Program-made: the position numbers and the translations under genes
The notes under the pieces: generated by a model
Databases searched by the model: none
What the model was told of the DNA's origin: nothing
The model's input: the letters and a program-made list of their open reading frames with translations, nothing else
DNA from: Sabethes cyaneus
Taxonomy: Eukaryota; Arthropoda; Insecta; Diptera; Culicidae
Assembly (NCBI RefSeq): GCF_943734655.1
Contig: NC_071354.1
Span: 141,665,142-141,729,141, forward strand
DNA: 64,000 nucleotides
Direction: 5' to 3'
Part shown: positions 21,061 through 31,650 of the stretch, piece by piece
Position numbering within the stretch: the stretch's first letter is position 1
Layout: each line of letters starts with the position of its first letter

Positions 21061-21162
21061 GAGAAGAAGAAGAAGAAGAAGAAGAAGAAGAAGAAGAAGA
21101 AGAAGAAGAAGAAGAAGAAGAAGAAGAAGAAGAAGAAGAAGAAGAAGAAGAAGAAAAAGAAA
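21061..21162 (+). repeat. (GAA)n microsatellite
   Basis: About 33 uninterrupted gaa units, ending gaaaaagaaaaa. The surrounding 126-codon plus ORF is poly-Glu because of this repeat and has no other feature. Confidence 0.95.
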
Positions 21163-21164
21163 AA

Positions 21165-21830
21165 TTATCCTTGATTTAAAGAGATTTTTTTGCTTGGCCA
21201 GCATTTGTATGGAGTCGCCTCACTGTGTACAGACCCGAACAAGGCCAGATCAAACGTTCTCTCAAACATTTTGATTCGGAATGTAGCAAAAAAGGGGAAA
21301 GGTTTTGTAAGAGCAACAAGTGATAGTGTCCAGTATATACATTACATTATTAGTTCAATAGTTCTTACGTTGCACGAAGATACGAAAGTGAAAGGTTTGG
21401 TTTGTTTTATGCAAAAAACAATGACACATTCTGGACTACATGTATACCAAGTTCGGAAGGCACCGAACCCCGTTGACAAACAAAAAACGGTGGCGGTAGC
21501 CAAAACTCGTCTAAGGAAGTCGTAAAGGAAATGGCTCACAAATCCTTTGCATTGTGATGAATGCCCACATAACAATTCTACAGCTGATTGTTTTTATTGC
21601 AATTTTATCAAGGCTTAATTGTGGATAACATTGTTACTTGTGGATGAATTGTGGCATTACGCAATTGTACGATTCAAAAAATACCTATAGCTAGCTTAAG
21701 TCCATGAGCCAGGTGGACAATCAGAAAGAAGGGGTCAGCCAAAAACAGTGCATCATACAAATTATAAAGTGTAAATAGCGTTTGCGTTGTAAATGGCTGG
21801 ATAATGCGGAATATAGACCCCATAGTGGTC
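21165..21830. other. Spacer between microsatellite and RTE element
   Basis: A 111-codon plus ORF at 21190-21525 has no recognisable domain. Nothing else was identified. Confidence 0.35.
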
Positions 21831-24668
21831 GTTAGCCTTTTATCCAGCAACTCCGATCCCGACCTCCTCGTGGTACCAGCCGGAATACGAGCAACCTTAC
21901 CGGAGATCGGGTAACCAAACACGGTGGAAACTAAGGTCGTATACTAATCGGGAAGGAGGTATAGTGAGTCTCGGCACTATAAGATGGCAGCCCCATCGCG
22001 AGACTCGGTAGTGTTGCACCAGTACGGCTACACACCTAAATTAAATAACTTACAAAATTCAAACAAATTCGGAGCGGAATACTCGGCATCGACCTAGGCG
22101 ACGGAACAAGGACGACGCATGGAGACTCGGTACTTGGAACTGCAGATCGCTAAATTTCGCAGGATGCGAGCGGGTGCTGATTGAACAGCTTGAACCCCGC
22201 CCACTCGACATCGGAGCTCTGCAGCAAATCTGTCGCAAAGGAGAGAATGTATGGAAGACCGTGGCGGAAAGGCCCAGTTTTACCAGAGCGGTGGCACTAC
22301 CAACGAACTGGAAACGGGCTTTGTAGTGTTGGACTGCGTGATAGATTGGAAGGCGATCAACGAGAGAATGTATGTATTGGGGATAAAGGGCCGTTTCTTC
22401 AATTACAGCATCATTAACGTGCACTGCCCGCACGATGGTATACCCGACGATGAGAAACAAGCGTTCTACGCGAGGCTGGAGGCAACATACGACAGCTGCT
22501 CTTCACGGGACATCAAGATCGTCATCGGGGATATGAACACCCAGGTCGGCAGGGAAGAAATGTTTCCAGAGTGGTGGAGCGACCAATGAGCTGGGAACGG
22601 GCTTCGTAGTGTTGGGCAAAATGCAGGATCGCGTAATGGACTGGAAAACGATCAACGAAAGGATGTGCGTGTTGACGACGACGACGACGACGAGAAGGAA
22701 AGGTTCTATGCGCAGCTGGAGGCAACGTACGACAGCTGCTCACCACGGGACATCAAGATCGTCATCGGGGAGATGAACACCCAAATCGGCAGGGAAGCAA
22801 TGTATAGACCGGTGATCGGGCCGCATAGCCTGTACACCGAAACAAACGGTAACGGCTAGCGATGCATCAATTTTGCGGCTTCCCGAGACTTGGTGATCAA
22901 CAGCACCTTCTTTCCTCACAAAGATATCCACAATGCTACCTGGAGATCACCTGACCTACGAAGCTCGAACCAAATCGACCATATTGTCATCGAGGGCCGG
23001 TTTTTCTCGAACATCACCAACGTACGCTCCCTACGGAGTGCGGATATTGACTCGCACCACTACCTAGTAGTAGTACATGTGCGCTCAAAACTATCGACGG
23101 TTTATACCTCGCGACAAAGTCGCCCTCCTCGGCATTCGCAACTAGACAACCCGCGAAATGCCAAAAACTACGCGCGCGTACTGGATATAGCTCTGCCTTC
23201 CTCTGTGGAGCTAGATGCCTCGACCCTCGAAAACGGATGGAGTGGGATACGCTCGGCCGTCAACGAGGCCGCAACCGCGGTGCTAGGTGTGGAAACCTCG
23301 AGTGCACGAAATGATTGGTTTGACGGGAAATGCCAAGAAGCGATAGAGAGGAAAAAAAGAGCTTGGGAAAACTATCTGAGCATATCCACGAGAGAGAATT
23401 TGGCCAAGTATCGATGAGCGAGGAATGAGTTGACCACGATCCTGAGGAGGAAAAAGCGTCAGAAGGAGGACAGAGATCGTGAGGAGCTCGAACAACTATT
23501 CCGGGCTAATCACACCCGCAAGTTTTACGAGAAGGTGAAACAAACTCGCAAGGCCCACATACCAAAACCTGACATGTGTAGGGACGAGGGAGGGGATCTA
23601 ATCACAAACGAGCGCGAGGTGGTCGACAGGTGGAAGCAGTTCTTCGATGAACACCTCAACGGCGATATAGCAGCAGGAGACGCAGTGGAAGTTAACCTCG
23701 GAGTACCTAAAAACGACAACAGCAGCGTACTGGCTCCCGATCTCGAAGAGACCCGACGAGAAATCGGTCTGCTGAAGAATAATAGAGCCGCCGGAAAAGA
23801 CCGAAGGTGTGATCCGGCGAGCGGGCATCGAAACAAGGGGAACGATCTTCAGCAAGAGTAGCCAACTCCTAGCCTTTGCAGACGGCCTCGACATCATTAC
23901 TAGAAACCGTGGGACGACGGAGGTAATCTACGCCGGACTAAAAACGGAGGCTAGGAGGATAGGGTTACAAATTAATACGTTGAAAACCAAATAAATGGCA
24001 GGAAGAGGCTCCCGAGAAAGTAACGTTTGCCTCCCACGGACAGTGATTATTGACGGCGATGAACTGGAAGTGGTTGATGAGTTCGTATATTTGGGATCTC
24101 TGGTCACCGCCGACAATAACACTAGTAAGTAGATCCAACGTCGCATTGAAGCTGGAAATCGAGCCTACTTTTCCCTTCGCAAGACGTTTCGATCAAGGAG
24201 TATACGCTGCCGCATAAAACTGACGATGTACAAAACGCTAATCGGACCGGTAGTCTTTTACGGACTTGAGACAGTAACTTTACTTACATACGTGCACTTG
24301 CCGTTTTTGAACGAGAGGTGTTGCGGACTATTTTTGGCGGAGTACAGACGGAAAGCGGATAGTGGTGGAGACCTACGAATCACGAGCTACAGGCACAGCT
24401 TGGAGAGATTCCCATCGAACACCTGGCGAAAGTTGGGAGGCTACGGTGGGACGGCCACGTCGCAAGGATGCCGGACGACTGTGTAGTGAAATCCGTTCTC
24501 TTCAAGAACCCCACCGGCACCAGGTGCTAGATGGCTGGACCAGGTTGAAGCCGACTTGCGTGTGTCGAGACGCGCAACGAATTGGCGACGAGTAGCCCAG
24601 GACCGAGTACAATGGAGACGAATCCTTGATACGGCAAGAGCCACCCCGGCTCTCGGCTGAATAAGAAG
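21830..24668 (+). pseudogene. RTE-type non-LTR retrotransposon, rearranged and defective
   Basis: The plus strand contains a 5' leader (about 21830-22120), an APE-like endonuclease in several frames (22140-23090; INVHCPHDG, KIVIGDMNTQVGRE, a TW...NQIDHIV run in 22890-23417, then DIDSHHYLV in the SDH position), the pre-RT region with RKKRAWENYLS (23300-23860) and the RT end (LAFADGLDIITR, 23870-23900; then the VYLGSLVT-type tail and MYKTLIGPVVFYGLE). Three defects are visible: a roughly 230-285 bp tandem duplication inside the endonuclease, a deletion that removes most RT motifs between 23805 and 23815, and FADG where the catalytic FADD should be. It ends near 24668 with gaataagaagaatgtatgtat. 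Confidence 0.85.
22277..22802 (+). repeat. Two-copy tandem duplication within the RTE endonuclease
   Basis: Copy 1 (about 22277-22562) and copy 2 (about 22570-22802) share agcggtgg..ctacgacagctgctc, gacatcaagatcgtcatcgg and gatgaacaccca. Copy 2 lacks about 60 bases coding the FFNYSIINVHCPHD segment and has a gacgacgac expansion at that point. Confidence 0.7.
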
Positions 24669-24782
24669 AATGTATGTATTCGCTAAACCCTAGTGCACGC
24701 GGTTTTCAATTTCCTCAAAATTGAGCGTTTCAAGTTTTCAAGTACTTACTCCACCAACTGACCAACAGATTGTTTCTCAGTA

Positions 24783-24980
24783 CAGTCAGTCCACAATCAA
24801 GGGCCACACACAATTGTGGGTCATTTAGCTCTAGCTGCTGATTGGCGATTTAATACCACCTAATTATTGCTCAAATTATTAGTGCTACTTATGAGTAACA
24901 ATTTTAGCAATCACTTCGTATGATATTTACGCATTAATCAGCAGAAAAAGCCTAAATGACCCATAATTGTGGACTTACTG
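24783..24980. mobile_element. 198-bp mariner-like MITE, TA target site
   Basis: The left end cagtcagtccacaat and the right end attgtggacttactg are inverted copies flanked by TA (24781-24782 and 24981-24982). A second inverted pair, attgtgggtcatttag/ctaaatgacccataatt, lies just inside. It has no ORF. Confidence 0.7.
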
Positions 24981-24982
24981 TA

Positions 24983-27089
24983 CATATTTAATAGTTTGTG
25001 TGCAATTCGCATCATGTCCCAGTAAGCTTCAAGGTACAACTGCTTATCTGGTAAGTAGGATCGTTGCTTTAGCCCCGTAATTGTCCTGTACTCTAACAGT
25101 CGGCGTCGATAAAGAAGGATTAAATCTTGAAATACGTTTAAGCCCATGGTTTTATTTTTTTACAATTCGCATTGAAGTGTTTTCTAATGATGTGATGTGA
25201 CAAAGTAAAATCTATGGCGCCAAGAAAACGAAAAATTACTTCACTCGACAAAAACAAATTCACAGCAAAAATAAAATAATTCCAGTACATATAAGTTGGA
25301 CTGGACGACGAAACGTTCTTGAAATTTTAAGGCAATTATAAATTAAACACTATGCACAAGCACCTCGAGGATCATTTTATTATATCCACTTTACACTCTT
25401 ATCTTTGTCTAAAACTAGTCTTCTTCAATTTATGAGTTTGTTGCTTCGCGAGTAAAGTGGAATGCGATGCGTCCGGTACATAAAAACCTGAGGAAGGTCT
25501 AAGTTTTTTTTTGTGTCCGATGTGATAGAAATAAATTGCAAAAAAAACAACGAAGCGCGGTTCATTAACTTATTACTATAAATTTCCACTTCGTTATATC
25601 GCATGGTTCGTCCAGTCTAGCTCTCGTTTCGGATTCTTGTTTGAGGCGTCGATAAGAAAGCATGTTTTCATGTTGAAGCGCCTCAGTCATTTGAACTTGA
25701 ATGATATTATGCGAAAGAATTGCCCGGGGAGACCTGAGGTGATGGACTAATTAGAATCCCATTTCAAGCCAGAGGGAATACGCTCAATTATAATTCATTA
25801 AAATAATTATGATTACATAATGCATGAGTACTTTTTAATGATCTTTTTATATCGAAATGCAAATTAAATATTTTTATATTTAATGTCGGTTCCAAAGAAT
25901 ATAATTACTGGTAATTAATTGCTTCTACCTTAACGCTTATTAGAAAAGTAAATGAATTTTTTACTGAGGAAATAAAAACTGAATTAAAAAAATTAAAATT
26001 GAAATACATTTAAAATGTATCAAAAAGTCCAATATGTCAGTGTTTCATTTTGCCTTCGCTTAATTCTTGCCGGATTGCGTGATACTAGACAGTAACTGGG
26101 AAAATTCTTTTATCCAAAACAAAGCTGCAGAGAAAATCGGTGGAAGCCATAATTTGTTCCGCGAAACATCCTACCCGTGCCCATCCATCCACCAGAGCCT
26201 GTCGATGGGTTCGCCCTATTCTTTCGGAGCCTGAGGGTATGTTTCGCTGGCACAGTCGATACCAGAGCAACGCAACGACCGACGGTTAAAATACCAACCA
26301 CCATATGGCTGTTGATGACGAGATATGTTGAGGCTCCTCTTTGTGCCCGAGGCGGCGGCGGTGCAATTGCATCAGATATGATGCACTCCAAGTGAAGCGA
26401 CCTGCGCACGGGGCAATGATCGGTTGCCACTATAAACCGCCAAGACAACTACTTTCGTTGAACTTGACCTTGAATCACGGGCCGAAGCAAACCGCAGTGA
26501 TGAAACGAATGGTTCGTAAGACAAACGGGCAATAAAAAAAAGTGCAACGAAGTAGAGAAAAAGGAGTGGCAAGAAATTATTGCTTTATTGTTATACAATC
26601 AACTGCTAAACTGCCTCTGGATGGCAGACTGAAACAGGTAGATATCCTGTGGAGCATGTAGAGGCAATTAATAATGGGCAATTTGAGACCAAACAGGAGA
26701 ATCTAATGGGAAGATTGCCGGTTAGAACTAGGTATGTTTCAAAGGGTCAAAAGAGTCTCGGTTGCAAATTATTGCAAAGAACGGCGGCGGGAAGCGAATG
26801 ACGATGGTCACGTCGCCGATCGCGAAGTGATTTTAATGCAGACAGCTAATTATTTCATTTTTTTGGGGGGTACGTGATAATTACGTCAACGGAAGTAATA
26901 ACGACGTGATACAGGTTTGTTTTTGTATTTCCGTTTATTATTTTTTTCGAATTTTTTCATTGATTTTACATTTTCTCTTTTTTGTTTGCTTTTCCATTTT
27001 CTTGATAGATTGGCATTAGTGTTATTTTTTTCCCTCGCGTGTTCTGTCGATGATTTGAGAATCACATTTAAATAAATATTTCGTTTCGT
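24983..27089. other. Intergenic, nothing recognised
   Basis: A long AT-rich gap. Small ORFs at 26085-26572 overlap in several frames and have no family resemblance. Confidence 0.4.
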
Positions 27090-27096
27090 TTTATTT
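27090..27096 (-). terminator. Candidate polyadenylation signal for the secreted repeat-protein gene
   Basis: The plus-strand tttatt here gives aataaa on the minus strand, about 360 bases beyond the stop of the 27456-29519 gene. It is a plausible 3' end. Nearby AT-rich sequence offers other choices. Confidence 0.3.
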
Positions 27097-27455
27097 AAAA
27101 TAAATAAATTGCTGATAAAATGCTTTCTTTTCTCTGCAGATTTTGCATGCCGAAAGCTCTCGTTCGTTTACTTTCAAACCAATCCGATCAGAGACAAGAT
27201 GAACTGTACAAACGAGCCACTTCGGTGTATTCGAAAAGTGCGAGTAAAAGAATTAGCCTTTCTTGTCCCACAAACGAAATTATTTGACTTGATGAAATTC
27301 TTTTAAAACCATAGGATTCCTTAAAAAAAGAAAGGAATGAATTTTTTTTTCTCGCGGTGTATGTGTGAGTCGTATGGCTTAAAAGTACAGAGTCCCTAGT
27401 TAAAGTACACTTAAGAGTAAATCGTCTAAGCTGTTTGGTTTCCACTGATTGCTGT

Positions 27456-29519
27456 TCAAGCGGAAGGGGCGTCTTCGGCGGCAAGGGGTGCAGCAGGCGC
27501 AGGCGTTTCCTCCGCCGATGCTTCCGGAGCGGCCGTGGATGAACCAGTTGGTCGGAAGAAATTCTGGACGCCCTGTACTAAGCTTTGAATGGGTCCTGCA
27601 GCTGGAGCTGGTTGCTGTTCAGAGTTGCTAGACGGACGATTGAATACGGAACCGACAGCATTCGAGACCTGCTGAATAATGTTGGGACGCGCAGTGGTAC
27701 TACCTTCCGCGGAGGTTTGTGCGTTTTGAGCGTTCGGGTTTAGAAAGCTTTGAATGTTCTGACCGAGCTGCTGGAACACATTGGGAGCGGCAGTAGTCGC
27801 TGCAGATGCTTCGTCATTAGCAATAGGAGCAGCAGCAGCTTCGCCAGTGTTTAAATTCTCTGCTGCCTGTGCGGCACCTGGAGCAGCAGTCGTCGAGCCT
27901 CGATTCAGGATTGGTCCAAGTGGACTGTTTTGGATGAGGTTGTTGACTGGTTGAATGATTTGCTGAATTAGATTAGGACGAGCAGTCGTGCTGGCATCAT
28001 CTTTTACTTCGGCGGCACGAACAACATCCGATGGCTCCTGTTCGACTTCCTTTACCGGGGCTACTTCTTCGACGATGGGTACAGCTGCTCTAACTGCTTC
28101 AATTGGTTCTTCAGCAGGCTTTTGTTCCATCTCTGCAACTTTTTCCTCTACAATTGTTTTGACGGCTGGAACTACTTCATTTTCCACGACTGGAAGCGCT
28201 TCCTTTTTTTCCTCGGTTATAATAACTTTTGGTTCTTCAGCCTCTGCAGCGGGAAGTGCAGACCGTAGGGATTCCACTGGGTCAATTACTTTTTCCTCCA
28301 CTGGCACCTCTGGGACCGGCACCTTCTCTTCGGCAGCGTCGGCAGCAATGGCGGGTGCAGCTTGTTCATCAGCAATAACTGCTGGCATGGGAGCTTCATC
28401 GGCAGCAGCGTTTTGAACTTCAGCAGCTGGTTCATCGACTTTTTCGGCAGCTGCCTCTTTTTCCGGAAGAGCAACTGCAACTGGCTCTTCGACAGCGACA
28501 GCCGGTGCGTTGGATCTTAAGGAATCCACAGCTACTACGGTATCTTGAGCAGCTTTTTCTTCTGCAGCTGGCTCCACAGCAGATTTGGCTTCTGATTCGG
28601 GTTCAACAGCGGGTTCTGCGTTAGCAGCTTCAGCCTCTGCCAATTGTTCCAGGAAAGGTTTGATCGGGACTGCCTGAAGGGGTTCAATCTCATCGGCGGC
28701 TTTTGAATCTTCTACAACCACAGCAGTCGGTTCTTCAGCAACAACGGATGGTTCGACGCTTTTTAAGGACTCGATTGGACTAACCTCAGCTGCCTTAACG
28801 GCGGGGGCTTCAGCCGGAATCTCTGCTGGTTTCTCCTCGGCTTTGTCCAAAATAACTTCAGCAACAGTTCTAACTGCAGGAGCGATGGACTCTTCTTTAA
28901 CTTCAACAACCTTTTCACTTTCTACGTCGGCTATGGCTGGCTTAGCTTCTTCTTCGTCTACCACGGGAAGAGCGCTGCGCAGTGGGCCTTCGGACTGCAC
29001 GGGATCCTGGTCCTTTTTTGGCTCATCGACAACAGCCACGGCAGGTTCGACAACTTCCACTACTGGTTCCACATTACGTAACGATTCAACCGCAGCAACC
29101 ACCTTATCTTCAACGACAGGCTCGACTGCAACTTCCATTTCTTTGACAACAGCGACTGGTTCATCGACTGCTACTACTGGAGAAACACTGCGCAAAGATT
29201 CTACGGGTTCCTTATCGGCATTAACGATCGCTTCATCCACGACAACCTTTTCTAAGACCACTGGTTCGACGACTTCGACCACTTTAACAGCAGAACGTTG
29301 ATTCTCTACTGGTACTACTGAATCTTCGAGGATTGCCTTGGCTGGTTCTTCCTCGACAGCGACAGGAATTTCGGAATTCCGCAATTCAGATACAATTTCT
29401 TCCTTGACGAGTTCATCTACGATAGGAACTACATCTTCACGAGCCACTCTGATGATCGATGCACTTAGAACACCGCTGAAGGCCACACAGACCAGTGTGC
29501 AAATCGTTAAAGCTTTCAT
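27456..29519 (-). CDS. Secreted Val/Glu/Pro/Ala-rich repeat protein
   Basis: The likely start is the ATG at 29517-29519 (MKALTICTLVCVAFSGVLSA, a typical signal peptide), giving 687 residues. The open frame extends 7 codons upstream only from a TTG. The mature protein is acidic and built from loose repeats around [ESD]SLRS.xPxV followed by VEEP/VEPV/AEE runs (about nine copies). The C-terminal 200 residues switch to a Gln/Asn/Ala-rich region with three copies of TTARPN or TTAAPN followed by (L/V/I)(I/F)QQ, plus Phe-containing QSFLNPN and QNFFRPT. No Cys is seen in the mature part and there is no TM helix. It suggests an extracellular, intrinsically disordered protein such as a cuticle, chorion or salivary component. 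That role is inferred from composition only. A cag just before the ATG could be the acceptor of a 5' UTR intron. Confidence 0.8.
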   Translation of the reverse strand: MKALTICTLVCVAFSGVLSASIIRVAREDVVPIVDELVKEEIVSELRNSEIPVAVEEEPAKAILEDSVVPVENQRSAVKVVEVVEPVVLEKVVVDEAIVNADKEPVESLRSVSPVVAVDEPVAVVKEMEVAVEPVVEDKVVAAVESLRNVEPVVEVVEPAVAVVDEPKKDQDPVQSEGPLRSALPVVDEEEAKPAIADVESEKVVEVKEESIAPAVRTVAEVILDKAEEKPAEIPAEAPAVKAAEVSPIESLKSVEPSVVAEEPTAVVVEDSKAADEIEPLQAVPIKPFLEQLAEAEAANAEPAVEPESEAKSAVEPAAEEKAAQDTVVAVDSLRSNAPAVAVEEPVAVALPEKEAAAEKVDEPAAEVQNAAADEAPMPAVIADEQAAPAIAADAAEEKVPVPEVPVEEKVIDPVESLRSALPAAEAEEPKVIITEEKKEALPVVENEVVPAVKTIVEEKVAEMEQKPAEEPIEAVRAAVPIVEEVAPVKEVEQEPSDVVRAAEVKDDASTTARPNLIQQIIQPVNNLIQNSPLGPILNRGSTTAAPGAAQAAENLNTGEAAAAPIANDEASAATTAAPNVFQQLGQNIQSFLNPNAQNAQTSAEGSTTARPNIIQQVSNAVGSVFNRPSSNSEQQPAPAAGPIQSLVQGVQNFFRPTGSSTAAPEASAEETPAPAAPLAAEDAPSA

Positions 29520-29712
29520 TTCCTGCGACAAGACTTCCAAAAAGGAAAGTCAAAGTGCGTTTCGTTAATTTGGCACAAATAATTCACTAGTAGATTTTAA
29601 TTCAGTTCCTACACACTATCAGTCAGCCACTTTCGTCACTTCACTTTCGCTCGTATAGTACCGATCGCTGGCTGTCTTGGTATCCCTACTTCGCCCTCGT
29701 TGGTGATCGACG

Positions 29713-29779
29713 ACGATCTGCACTTAGCCAATTAATGTCTCCGACTGAATATAAAATGAGAAAGAAGCTCGATTTTATA
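29713..29779 (-). promoter_or_regulatory. Core promoter (TATA + Inr + DPE) of the secreted repeat-protein gene
   Basis: On the minus strand TATAAAA (29773-29779) is followed 33 bases later by the A of TCAGTC (29746), an arthropod initiator, and AGATCG sits exactly at +28 to +33, matching the DPE consensus RGWYV. All three elements have correct spacing. The predicted 5' UTR is about 227 bases before the ATG at 29519, unless an intron intervenes. Confidence 0.75.
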
Positions 29780-29780
29780 T

Positions 29781-31087
29781 CACCGTTGGTCGTAAGCCGA
29801 TGACCCGTTATATTTTTTTCTTTCTTTCCTTTTTTTCGCTTTCCTTTCCCACTTGTGGCAAGGTTCTGTGCAATCAGCATGTTTCCAGTGGCTCGCGTAG
29901 GTAAGAAGATCCCAAATCACGACCCTCGTCGCAGCCAGCTCGGATCGCGAGAGCCTACCAGTCAGTAAGTGGCAAGAAAGAGATCGTTAGAGTAAGCGGG
30001 CGGGCGGGCACGGGCATGTGTACGGGTACGGGCACGAGTATGTGCGCTAGGCTACCACCCGAGAAAGATGGCAGGAAGAATCTTGGATGAAGTTTTGCTC
30101 TTCCGCGCCCCCGGCGAACTGATGATGTCTCAGAGCCGCAGAGACGCGCTTTACAATGCACGATTAGGGCGCCGCCGCCCGGTAGGTAATGGGGTAATGA
30201 AACTTGGATGCTTGGTTGGTATAGCAATTCCTTCCTTTCTCCGGACGCGCGCTCCCGCGCGCTTTGCCCGAGCGCAAACGGACTTAGCCAGTGGACTCAC
30301 TTATTTACTCTGTGGCACAGCGGGACGCGGTGGCCTAATGCATGGGCAAAACATCATCGTCTTAGTGGCGTTGTTGGAACAGATTTAGTTTTACTATTCT
30401 TATTAAATTTACAGAAAATTATCCATTGTTTATTATGGATTACATGCGGTTGTATGTGAGGTATGAAATGACGGACAAAAAGCTATGGTTGTAATTTTAA
30501 AAATATCTGATCATGTTATGTCTTATGAATTATACCTAGCGGAAAAGCTGTTTCAAAAACTTTTTGAGCTCTACAAAGTGCTGGTAACTCAGAAAAAAAT
30601 AAAAGTAATGTCCACGGATTTTGCGGTTCTATCTCATAGTACGTAATTACCGTTCACCTCTTGTTCCTGTTCTATTCCACCAAGCAAGAACATCTATACA
30701 CGAAGAAATTATCACCTAACTAGCATGCGATTCAGTGTTCGGGACGAGTAAAAGCATTTCCCTCCGTTGTGTTCCCGTTGGCGTACGTGCGCCGTGCGGA
30801 GTGGCGTAGTTGGGTGGCAATGGAATGGGTTTTCCCAAAACGATGATTTATCGATTCGTTATTTTGTGATATTTTGTGACAGGATGAGTTCGGCGAAAAT
30901 AGATCAATTTTCTGCTCGGCTATAATTCGTGATGTCGATTTAAGTTTGATTTTGAATTTTCTGTTTAATTTTACTGGTTTGATCAGTGGTATCAGTGTTT
31001 AAAGAAAGAGTTTTAGAAGAGCTTTGAGCGACATATTTTTCAAATATTTTCTCCAACTAGGTCTTATGTGGAGAATTTTTTTCAAAC
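29781..31087. other. Upstream intergenic region
   Basis: No gene was recognised. GC-rich stretches with (gggc)n-like sequence near 29995-30020 and 30170-30270 stand out from the AT-rich background, but I see no structure in them. Confidence 0.35.
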
Positions 31088-31094
31088 AATGATA

Positions 31095-31650
31095 ATTCTC
31101 GCGTAACTTTTCAAAAGGATGTAAGTAACAATGAGAGATTCTCTTTGTGCCTCTTCTCTTTCGCCTACCACGGCGCTACAGATGCACATTAAAACATCAG
31201 CTTTGCATGAATCGGTTGCTAGCGTCACTATTTAGTTAGACCACAGACAAACAGACATAACACTCGTTTTCCATTCATCGTACCGATAAAACCGTCATTT
31301 CAAATTTAGGCTTAGTTGGGAATGTCTCCCGTTTTGGTCAAAGTGGCGCTTTTTGACGAAAGAAGGGAAATTCCCCATAAAAAATACTTGCTACTTCGAG
31401 GGACACTCATATTGCTATTTGATATTTGGGAATGTCGATCATAGATGGCGCTAGTGTTCAGGATAAATGTGAGGTACGATAACTTTTGTTGATTTTTCTT
31501 CCAAGAGTTATGTCTGTTTGTCTGTGGTTAGACGTTAAGAAAATTTTCGTTAAAATGCGTTTATGTCACCGCAATAATCGAAAAAGAGGGACGCCAAAGA
31601 GAGCCTCTCAATGTTAGATAGGTCCCTTTGAAAAGTTACGCGAGAATTGT
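31095..31650. mobile_element. Outer MITE with long inverted termini, split by an inner MITE
   Basis: The left terminus (about 31095-31148) contains aattctcgcgtaacttttca and aatgagag.ttctctttg. The right terminus (about 31595-31650) contains caaagagagcctctcaatg and tgaaaagttacgcgagaatt, the inverse. The roughly 270 bp of its own sequence are interrupted by the CCACAGA element at 31241-31527. It has no ORF. Confidence 0.75.
31241..31527. mobile_element. Inner MITE with CCACAGA termini and TTAGA target duplication
   Basis: Ends ccacagacaaacagacataa and ttatgtctgtttgtctgtgg are perfect inverted copies. ttaga flanks both (31236-31240 and 31528-31532). It shares the terminal family (ccacaga..acagacat), tggcgctag and a tagttgggaa motif with the element at 649-977. 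Confidence 0.8.

Noticed and set aside
20799..21204. Poly-Glu and poly-Leu ORFs over (GAA)n
   Set aside because: They exist only because of the microsatellite.
27988..29301. Plus-strand Ser/Thr-rich ORFs of 142 and 152 codons
   Set aside because: They are antisense shadows of the secreted repeat-protein gene, produced by its codon bias.
29517..29540. Upstream TTG start adding seven residues to the secreted protein
   Set aside because: The ATG at 29519 begins directly with a signal peptide, and the extra residues would weaken it.
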